From NCBI GenBank assembly GCA_002397345.1, contig DHAH01000033.1, positions 3,106-8,681 of the forward strand: a stretch of 5,576 nucleotides of DNA, in the 5' to 3' direction. The stretch comes from Clostridiales bacterium UBA4959 (GTDB lineage: Bacteria; Bacillota; Clostridia; Oscillospirales; CAG-272). Position 1 is the stretch's first letter. The number at the start of each line of letters is the position of its first letter. Shown here in pieces: positions 1 to 5,576 of the stretch. The position numbers were made by a program, and so were the translations under genes. The notes beneath the pieces were generated by a model. That model made no database searches. It was not told where the DNA came from and saw only the letters and a program-made list of their open reading frames with translations.

Positions 1-2228
<2,228 letters not shown>

Positions 2229-2237
2229 GCGAAAAAT

Positions 2238-2243
2238 CACTCC
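2238..2243 (-). promoter_or_regulatory. Ribosome binding site of rpoB
   Basis: On the minus strand GGAGTG ends 9 nt before the ATG at 2228. It supports this start over the in-frame ATG twelve codons downstream (in NTRMSF), which would remove conserved N-terminal residues. Confidence 0.8.
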
Positions 2244-2262
2244 GTTCGATTTTTATTTATCC

Positions 2263-2300
2263 GAATTTATGGATTATGAATAGTGAATTATGGATTATGG
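2263..2300. repeat. AT-rich short direct repeat in the rpoB leader
   Basis: Two near-identical copies are present: GAATTTATGGATTATGA (2263-2279) and GAATTATGGATTATGG (2285-2300), 22 bp apart. They are joined by ATAGT and built on an ATTATG/ATTATGG theme. The tract lies in the transcribed leader between the structured part and the ribosome binding site. It may be simple-sequence filler or a low-structure spacer; no function is evident. Confidence 0.6.
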
Positions 2301-2466
2301 AAAGCAAAACTCGGGCGCAACATGACAAGATCACCGGATCACACATCCCTACGACATGCTGGTTACAGTCGAATTATAAACGTGCGACCCGGAAATCCCG
2401 TATCATCTTACTCCCGATAAGAGTTTATATTGCTTTTTTTGTAAACATTTAAGCGTACAGGGGTTC

Positions 2467-2495
2467 ATTATAGCATAAAAATGGGTGTGTGTCAA
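2467..2495 (-). promoter_or_regulatory. Sigma-A promoter of rpoB, full consensus
   Basis: Read on the minus strand, TTGACA (2495-2490) and TATAAT (2472-2467) are separated by exactly 17 nt. A TG dinucleotide one base upstream of the -10 box gives the extended form TGCTATAAT. Both hexamers match the housekeeping sigma consensus at all six positions. The predicted start is near 2460. It points toward rpoB, and nothing else lies between, so it should make rpoB transcription independent of any ribosomal protein operon. Confidence 0.88.
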
Positions 2496-2548
2496 CCGTG
2501 TTATAAAAGTTAACAGAAATATAACAAGTAAAATATTTTTAAAATGAC

Positions 2549-2577
2549 TTGAAATCAATATAAATATATGTTATTAT
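2549..2577 (+). promoter_or_regulatory. Sigma-A promoter of rpsT
   Basis: TTGAAA (2549-2554) and TATTAT (2572-2577) are 17 nt apart. The extended -10 dinucleotide TG (2569-2570) sits one base upstream of the -10 box. The predicted start is near 2584, giving a leader of about 43 nt before the TTG codon at 2627. The surroundings are strongly AT-rich, as expected for a highly expressed ribosomal protein gene. The promoter is back-to-back with that of rpoB; the two -35 boxes are about 53 bp apart. Confidence 0.85.
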
Positions 2578-2611
2578 ATTAAATCGAAGCTGAATTTTTA
2601 TCTGTTAACGT

Positions 2612-2620
2612 AAGGAGGTG
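2612..2620 (+). promoter_or_regulatory. Ribosome binding site deciding the rpsT start
   Basis: AAGGAGGTG is a near-perfect anti-16S match. Its GGAGG core ends 8 nt before the TTG at 2627. The GTG at 2618-2620 is in the same frame but lies inside the Shine-Dalgarno itself, so it cannot be the start served by this site. Confidence 0.9.
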
Positions 2621-2626
2621 CAGTCA

Positions 2627-2893
2627 TTGCCGAATATCAAGTCAGCGAAAAAGCGCGTATTGGTTACATCCGCCAAGACGCTTCGCAATAAAATGGTTAA
2701 AACATCGCTTAAAACAGCGATAAAGAAGTTTGAGGCTGCGGTCGCTACCGGAAGCTACGACGCCGCTCATACAGCGTATAAAACCGCCGTTGCCAAGGTC
2801 GACCGTGCGGCGACAAAGGGCTTTATACCCAAAAATAACGCGGCGCACAAAAAGAGCCGCTTCGCCCATGAATTAAACACGCTCAAGGCGTAA
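2627..2893 (+). CDS. rpsT: 30S ribosomal protein S20 (TTG start)
   Basis: S20 is a small, basic, all-helical protein that binds 16S rRNA early in 30S assembly. The 88-residue product begins MPNIKSAKKRV, the standard S20 N-terminus. It continues with the lysine-rich helix TLRNKMVKTSLKTAIKKFEAA and ends with the family's conserved tail KGFIPKNNAAHKKSRFAHELN. Length is normal for S20 (about 85-90). The start is the TTG at 2627, because the family sequence begins exactly there and the strong Shine-Dalgarno is correctly spaced; starting at 2618 would add three non-family residues. E. coli rpsT also uses a UUG start, which is known to matter for its autoregulation, so a rare start here may likewise set expression; that transfer is inference. 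The gene is monocistronic, with its own promoter at 2549-2577 and terminator at 2949-3009. Confidence 0.97.
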   Translation: MPNIKSAKKRVLVTSAKTLRNKMVKTSLKTAIKKFEAAVATGSYDAAHTAYKTAVAKVDRAATKGFIPKNNAAHKKSRFAHELNTLKA

Positions 2894-2901
2894 GATCGCT
2901 C

Positions 2902-2920
2902 AAAGCGTGAAGCGCGCTTT
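2902..2920 (+). other. Small stem-loop just after rpsT
   Basis: AAAGCG (2902-2907) and CGCTTT (2915-2920) form a 6-bp stem around a 7-nt loop, 8 nt after the rpsT stop. It lacks a following T-run, so it is not itself a terminator. It may protect the mRNA 3' end or be incidental. Confidence 0.35.
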
Positions 2921-2948
2921 AAACCGGCGCAATAAACAAAACAAAAAC

Positions 2949-3009
2949 GCACCCCACACCGCAATATTGCGCAAGCGCAATATATGCATGCAGAGGGTGC
3001 TGTTTTTTT
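2949..3009 (+). terminator. Intrinsic terminator of rpsT
   Basis: An outer stem GCACCC (2949-2954)/GGGTGC (2995-3000) encloses a strong inner hairpin. In the inner hairpin ATATTGCG (2964-2971) pairs with CGCAATAT (2976-2983), extended by GCA/TGC across one bulged A. Seven T residues (3003-3009) follow directly after TG. It lies 55 bp after the rpsT stop and closes the unit before the repeat cluster. Confidence 0.88.
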
Positions 3010-3013
3010 ATTT

Positions 3014-3222
3014 AAATCGACGGTAAAATCGTAGGGGCGGGGTTCCATCCCCGCCCGCCTGTACGGAAACAACGTCCAATGAATTAAAATCGACGGTGAA
3101 ATCGTGGGGGCGGGGTTTTCCCGCCCGCCTGTGTGAAAACGACGCCCGATTAATTAAAAAAGACGGTAAAATCGTAGGGGCGGGGTTCGCCCGCCCGCTT
3201 ATGCGTGATCCACGGTCGAAAC
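3014..3222 (+). repeat. Cluster A: three tandem copies of a 70-73 bp two-hairpin repeat
   Basis: Copies begin near 3014, 3086 and 3156. Each has the order GACGGTAAAATCGT (mini-hairpin ACGGT/ATCGT with a 3-nt loop), then GGGGCGGGG, a short loop, then CCCGCCCGC, then a looser tail ending around AACGTCCGATTAATTAAAA. The GC stems are GGGCGGGG (3035-3042)/CCCCGCCC (3049-3056), GGGCGGG (3108-3114)/CCCGCCC (3120-3126), and GGGCGGG (3178-3184)/CCCGCCC (3190-3196). Copy 3 loses the conserved tail. No T-run follows the stems, so they are not typical terminators. The unit resembles dispersed REP-like palindromes; no transposase or other protein is encoded. Short minus-strand reading frames across it with PRPYDFTV-like residues are by-products of the repeat. 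Confidence 0.85.
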
Positions 3223-3227
3223 GCGGT

Positions 3228-3243
3228 GGGGTAAAATCGCGGG
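3228..3243 (+). repeat. Degenerate fragment of the repeat at the left edge of the fic module
   Basis: GGGGTAAAATCGCGGG matches the start of the repeat unit (GACGGTAAAATCGTAGGGG) but lacks the rest of the GC hairpin. The fic upstream boxes begin 4 bp later. It looks like a unit cut short where the fic segment begins. The match is short, so chance is possible. Confidence 0.45.
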
Positions 3244-3246
3244 TAT

Positions 3247-3311
3247 ATTTCAATTTCGCTTGCTAAAATGAAATGAGAGGGGTATAATATAGGTACATAT
3301 TTCATTTTCGC
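3247..3311 (+). promoter_or_regulatory. Three 13-bp boxes around the fic promoter (candidate operator)
   Basis: Box 1 is ATTTCAATTTCGC (3247-3259, forward). Box 2 reads ATTTCATTTTAGC on the minus strand (3262-3274). Box 3 is ATTTCATTTTCGC (3299-3311, forward). Each pair differs at only 1-2 of 13 positions. Box 1 lies just upstream of the -35 hexamer, box 2 overlaps the end of the -35, and box 3 covers the transcribed region just before the Shine-Dalgarno. Boxes 2 and 3 form a 12/13 inverted repeat enclosing the -10. This is the geometry of a repressor operator; the Fic protein's own C-terminal winged helix is the natural candidate binder, which is inference. Confidence 0.55.
3260..3288 (+). 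promoter_or_regulatory. Sigma-A promoter of the fic gene
   Basis: TTGCTA (3260-3265) and a perfect TATAAT (3283-3288) are separated by 17 nt. The predicted start is near 3295, about 31 nt upstream of the ATG at 3326. GGAGG (3312-3316) lies 9 nt before that ATG. The promoter lies after the repeat cluster, so fic has its own transcription unit. Confidence 0.82.
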
Positions 3312-3325
3312 GGAGGAGAGAATCC

Positions 3326-4468
3326 ATGCAGAACAGAGCGGGATATTACAGAACGAATTTATCGGGTGAGGCGGCGTATAAATCATATGTGCCTGCCGTA
3401 TTGCCGCCAAGCCCGGAAATAAAGCTCTGCGACAGCGCGATAAAAATCTTAATCGAAGCGGAAAAGCAAATAGCGGTTTTAGACGGGCTGTCTAAACGTA
3501 TACCGGATATTGGGGTGTTTATATCTATGTATGTGCGTAAAGAAGCGCTGATTTCTTCACAAATTGAAGGGACGCAGGCGACGCTCGAGGACATTCTTGA
3601 CCCGACGGCGGGTGAAAATGCAAATCTGGAGGTTTCCGATGTCGTCAATTATGTTAAGGCGATGGATTTTGCGGTGGAAAGAACGGCTGAACTGCCGTTG
3701 TGCAATCGCTTGATAAAAGAGATTCACGCCGTTTTAATGCAGGGCGTTAGAGGGGAAGAAAAAAGTCCGGGCGAATTCCGACGCTCGCAAAACTGGATCG
3801 GGGGTCAGGGCGCGTCGCTGAAAAACGCCCGATATATTCCGCCCGCGCCCGCTGATATGGAGGACGCGATGTCGGAATTGGAAAAATATATAAACAAAAC
3901 TGACGAAACAAATTATCTTGTAAAAGCCGCGCTGATCCATTATCAGTTTGAAACCATACACCCGTTTTTAGACGGCAATGGTCGGGTCGGGCGGCTGCTT
4001 GTCATTTTATATCTGATGCAGATGGGAATGCTGTCCGCTCCTTCGCTTTATATATCATATTATTTAAAGAAGAACCGCGTTGAATATTATGACCGCCTGA
4101 CGGAAGTCAGAGAAAAGGGCAATTACGAGCAATGGATAAAGTTTTTCATCACGGCTGTATATGAATCAGCGCGGAACGCTGTCGATACTATTGACAGATT
4201 GACGGCTCTGCATAATAAAAACAAAACAATTATAAAAAACATGGGGCGCGGTGGTAAAACTGCCGGTCGGGTGCTGGAATATCTGCACGCCAGCCCTATA
4301 ATTGAGGTCTGCAGGACGGCGCAGGCGCTGGGGCTGTCATACAACACCGTGTCAAACGCGGTTGGGCGGCTGATTGCGGCGGGCATATTAAAACAAACAA
4401 AAAGCGCGGGCAAAAGCCGTACTTTCATCTATGACGAATATGTTGGCATATTAAGCGACGGTACGTAA
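3326..4468 (+). CDS. Class II Fic family protein (predicted AMP transferase with C-terminal winged helix)
   Basis: Fic proteins transfer a nucleotide monophosphate, usually AMP from ATP, to hydroxyl side chains of target proteins. The 380-residue product has three parts. A Fic_N-type helical region (about 25-110) contains the inhibitory motif [S/T]xxxE[G/N] as S77-SQI-E81-G82, before the catalytic core, which defines class II. The Fic core (about 120-250) carries the complete catalytic motif HPFLDGNGRVGR, with H212 as general base, D216 for metal, and R220 and R223. A winged helix (about 314-376) has the recognition helix SYNTVSNAVGRLIAAGIL. The architecture matches that of the Shewanella oneidensis protein SO_4266. 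All key residues are present, so it should be active and self-inhibited. The start is supported by GGAGG 9 nt upstream. No separate antitoxin gene is adjacent, as expected for class II. Codons are more A/T-rich than in rpoB or the isomerase gene, and repeats flank it on both sides, suggesting acquisition. The final D-G-T-stop falls in a repeat copy. The target is unknown. Confidence 0.93.
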   Translation: MQNRAGYYRTNLSGEAAYKSYVPAVLPPSPEIKLCDSAIKILIEAEKQIAVLDGLSKRIPDIGVFISMYVRKEALISSQIEGTQATLEDILDPTAGENANLEVSDVVNYVKAMDFAVERTAELPLCNRLIKEIHAVLMQGVRGEEKSPGEFRRSQNWIGGQGASLKNARYIPPAPADMEDAMSELEKYINKTDETNYLVKAALIHYQFETIHPFLDGNGRVGRLLVILYLMQMGMLSAPSLYISYYLKKNRVEYYDRLTEVREKGNYEQWIKFFITAVYESARNAVDTIDRLTALHNKNKTIIKNMGRGGKTAGRVLEYLHASPIIEVCRTAQALGLSYNTVSNAVGRLIAAGILKQTKSAGKSRTFIYDEYVGILSDGT

Positions 4469-4587
4469 TCGTAGGGGCGGGGTTCTCCCGCCCGCCCTGT
4501 GCGATAACAAACGTCCGATTAATTAAAACAGACGATAAAATCGTAGGGGTGGGGTTCAATCCCCGCCCGCGTTTATTGTGTGAACGG
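4457..4587 (+). repeat. Cluster B: two further copies of the two-hairpin repeat, the first overlapping the fic stop codon
   Basis: Copy 4 (about 4457-4524) begins GACGGTACGTAATCGTAGGGG, with stem GGGCGGG (4475-4481)/CCCGCCC (4487-4493) and the tail ACGTCCGATTAATT. Copy 5 (from about 4525) begins AAAACAGACGATAAAATCG, with stem GGGTGGGG (4547-4554)/CCCCGCCC (4561-4568), in which one pair becomes G-U. The mini-hairpin is kept in both: ACGGT/ATCGT with a 5-nt loop in copy 4, ACGAT/ATCGT in copy 5. Both have the same orientation as cluster A. The cluster lies between the convergent fic and isomerase genes; the transcribed hairpins could protect 3' ends, but no T-run supports termination. Confidence 0.85.
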
Positions 4588-4608
4588 TCGGGGTTCCCTG
4601 CTCCGACC
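4586..4608 (-). other. Stem-loop after the isomerase gene, possible weak terminator
   Basis: GGTCGG (4586-4591) pairs with CCGACC (4603-4608), extendable by a G-U and a G-C pair. It lies 10 nt after the isomerase stop on the minus strand. The sequence that follows (CGTTCACACAATAAACG) has no T-run, so intrinsic termination is doubtful. Confidence 0.35.
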
Positions 4609-4618
4609 ATGCGCGGGA

Positions 4619-5422
4619 TTACATTTCGCGCATGCAGCTCAGGTATTGGTAGAACGCGACGCCCGGCTCGGTAAGGTCGCGCGACCAGCGTTTGACCCAT
4701 TCGTAGGAATAAAACCCGTCGTATCCGATCGCGCGCAGCGCCTTGACCGCGTCCGCTACCGGGATGTCGCCGTAGCCGGTGAGCATATAGGTCAGCTTGC
4801 CGTTGGTGCCCTTTACAGAATCTTTAACATGCACATGTTTGATAAACGCGCCGAGCCTGCCGACAGTTTCGGCGGGCGTCTCTCCGAAGAAGCGCGCGGT
4901 GTGGTGGACGTCCCACAATACGCCCATGTTCGGCTGGCCGGCGCGCTCCATGAACATTTTCATCTTATTCGAGTCGGCGAGATAACCGTTGGTTTCGATG
5001 AGCAGCGTTACACCGAAGCCGGCGGCGAACCTGCACAACGCTGTAAAGCGGCGCAGCACATCGTCCCCGTCGATTTCACAGCGCGGGTCGGGCGACGATT
5101 CGCCCAGTACACGCACATATGGCGCGCCCAGTTTCGCGGCGAGCATTATATAGTCCTTGACCTCGAACTCCGCGCCCTCGACGTCGGGATTGCAGCCCAA
5201 AAACGCGCCGGAGGTCAGGATGGGAACGCTGAGCCCCGCTTTTTTAAGCTTCGCTGCGGTCATATCGATGTTCTCCGGCTGAAATTCCCGCACGCGCGGC
5301 GCGTAAAGCTCCTCGCCGACGCCGCGGATCTCGATGCCGTTATAGCCCAGGTCGGACGCGACGGCGAACACCTCACCGAAGCTCCAGTCGGGGCAGCCAA
5401 GCGTTGAAAATGATAGATTCAT
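4619..5422 (-). CDS. Sugar phosphate isomerase/epimerase family protein (xylose isomerase-like TIM barrel)
   Basis: This 267-residue cytosolic protein belongs to the xylose isomerase-like TIM barrel group (AP_endonuc_2 fold) that includes ketose epimerases, hydroxypyruvate isomerase and IolE-type inosose dehydratases. It starts MNLSFSTLGCPDWSF, the usual first strand. It then shows the barrel's conserved acidic and histidine positions: GIEIRG (E31), LLIETNGY (E143), LWDVHH (D171, H174), KHVHVKD (H196/H198, D201) and YSYEW (E241). E143, D171, H198 and E241 are the likely divalent metal ligands by family analogy. Length is typical (about 250-300). There is no signal peptide. The ATG at 5422 fits the family start, but the ribosome binding site is weak (AAAGG at 5440-5436, 13 nt away). 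No convincing promoter is visible upstream, and no partner gene (dehydrogenase, kinase, transporter) lies within the window, so the substrate cannot be assigned. The gene is convergent with fic. Confidence 0.9.
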   Translation of the reverse strand: MNLSFSTLGCPDWSFGEVFAVASDLGYNGIEIRGVGEELYAPRVREFQPENIDMTAAKLKKAGLSVPILTSGAFLGCNPDVEGAEFEVKDYIMLAAKLGAPYVRVLGESSPDPRCEIDGDDVLRRFTALCRFAAGFGVTLLIETNGYLADSNKMKMFMERAGQPNMGVLWDVHHTARFFGETPAETVGRLGAFIKHVHVKDSVKGTNGKLTYMLTGYGDIPVADAVKALRAIGYDGFYSYEWVKRWSRDLTEPGVAFYQYLSCMREM

Positions 5423-5487
5423 ATGATGATTTGTGCCTTTCGTTTTAATAAAGACGCAGATTTGCGATGTTGCGAGGGGATGCAGAA

Positions 5488-5532
5488 CGCCGCGTCACGG
5501 CGGCGGGGGCAAGCCCCCGCCCTACGGGGGGA
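5488..5532 (-). repeat. Inverted GC-rich palindrome related to the fic-flanking repeats
   Basis: GGCGGGGGC (5502-5510) and GCCCCCGCC (5513-5521) form a perfect 9-bp inverted repeat around AA. Read on the minus strand it begins CGTAGGGCGGGGGCTTGCCC, recalling the CGTAGGGGCGGGG start of the other copies but in the opposite orientation and without the AAAATCG part. A second mini-hairpin, CGCCG (5488-5492)/CGGCG (5498-5502), abuts it. It lies upstream of the isomerase gene. The rest of 5423-5576 holds no recognisable gene; ACGCC/GGCGT (5552-5566) is another small inverted repeat. Confidence 0.6.
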
Positions 5533-5576
5533 CGGGGTACGGTTAAACGGAACGCCATGCAGGCGTACCCATACGC

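Larger units (their letters stand above)
2229..2460 (-). promoter_or_regulatory. Long 5' leader of rpoB mRNA
   Basis: If transcription starts about 6-7 nt after the -10 box at 2467-2472, the rpoB mRNA has a leader of about 230 nt. No plausible protein is encoded in it. Potential pairings on the minus-strand RNA include UCUUA/UAAGA around UCGGGAG (near 2405-2422) and AGCAUG with CAUGUU enclosing about 30 nt (roughly 2317-2360). A CGGGA/UUUCCGGG stretch lies between them. The last third is AT-rich and contains the direct repeat at 2263-2300. No T-box (no AGGUGGUACCGCG-like sequence) and no riboswitch family was recognised. A regulatory role, such as attenuation or binding of a ribosomal protein, is inference from length and folding potential only. 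Confidence 0.4.

Noticed and set aside
2317..2460. T-box or known riboswitch in the rpoB leader
   Set aside because: No T-box consensus, no S-box, TPP or similar conserved core was found, and the downstream gene is not a typical target.
2618..2626. GTG at 2618 as the start of rpsT
   Set aside because: It lies within the Shine-Dalgarno, and the three added residues are not part of S20.
3034..3042. G-quadruplex in the GGGGCGGGG repeats
   Set aside because: Each unit has only two adjacent G-runs per strand before the complementary C-runs; the hairpin explains the pattern better.
3014..3222. CRISPR array
   Set aside because: The units are imperfect, tandem and without unique spacers of uniform length. 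No cas genes are present, and each unit is a GC palindrome plus a conserved tail.
2767..3410. Several short minus-strand frames with repeated PRPYDFTV-like residues
   Set aside because: The similarity comes from translating the DNA repeat in cluster A in different frames. They cross the rpsT terminator and gene starts and lack ribosome binding sites, so they are not proteins.
3326..4468. Two-gene toxin-antitoxin operon of FicT/FicA or Doc/Phd type
   Set aside because: There is no small partner gene upstream or downstream, and the inhibitory motif is inside the protein itself (S77xxxE81G82).
4580..5407. Plus-strand frame of 275 codons opposite the isomerase gene
   Set aside because: The minus-strand protein has all the TIM barrel motifs. 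The plus-strand frame has none and overlaps it almost entirely.
5443..5470. Promoter for the isomerase gene
   Set aside because: A TATTAA-like -10 can be read on the minus strand, but no acceptable -35 lies 16-18 nt upstream.

Overview
The window looks like a piece of a Gram-positive, Clostridia-type (Bacillota) chromosome, probably from a moderately GC-rich gut or anaerobic lineage. This is inferred from four things: the RpoB N-terminus ([18 protein letters not shown]...), the short S20 protein, strong AGGAGG-type ribosome binding sites with sigma-A-type promoters, and AT-rich intergenic DNA carrying dispersed GC-rich palindromic repeats. No species can be named from sequence alone.

Layout. 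Positions 1-2228 (minus) are the first 742 codons of rpoB, the RNA polymerase beta subunit; its 3' part lies beyond the window. A divergent intergenic region (2229-2626) holds a full-consensus extended -10 promoter for rpoB followed by a leader of about 230 nt, and a separate strong promoter for rpsT (ribosomal protein S20), which starts at a TTG codon at 2627. rpsT ends at 2893 and is followed by an intrinsic terminator (2949-3009).

Positions 3014-3243 hold three tandem copies, plus a fragment, of a 70-73 bp repeat built from a 5-bp mini-hairpin and a GC-rich hairpin. Next comes a monocistronic gene (3326-4468) for a class II Fic-domain protein (predicted AMP transferase with a C-terminal winged helix). 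Its sigma-A promoter is surrounded by three copies of a 13-bp box. Two more same-orientation repeat copies follow directly (4457-4587), and the first of them supplies the last codons and stop codon of fic. Convergent to fic is a minus-strand sugar phosphate isomerase/epimerase-type TIM-barrel gene (4619-5422). The last 150 bp carry another, inverted, GC-rich palindrome of related sequence.

How it fits together. rpoB and rpsT are housekeeping transcription and translation genes fired from back-to-back promoters. The fic gene differs from its neighbours in composition (more A/T-ending and TTA/ATA/AAA codons) and sits between repeat copies, so it looks like an accessory cassette inserted within a repeat cluster. 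The sugar isomerase gene is a stand-alone metabolic gene with no visible partner. The most interesting features are the repeat family flanking and entering fic, the boxes around the fic promoter that suggest autoregulation by the Fic winged helix, and the long rpoB leader where rplJ-rplL would canonically be found.
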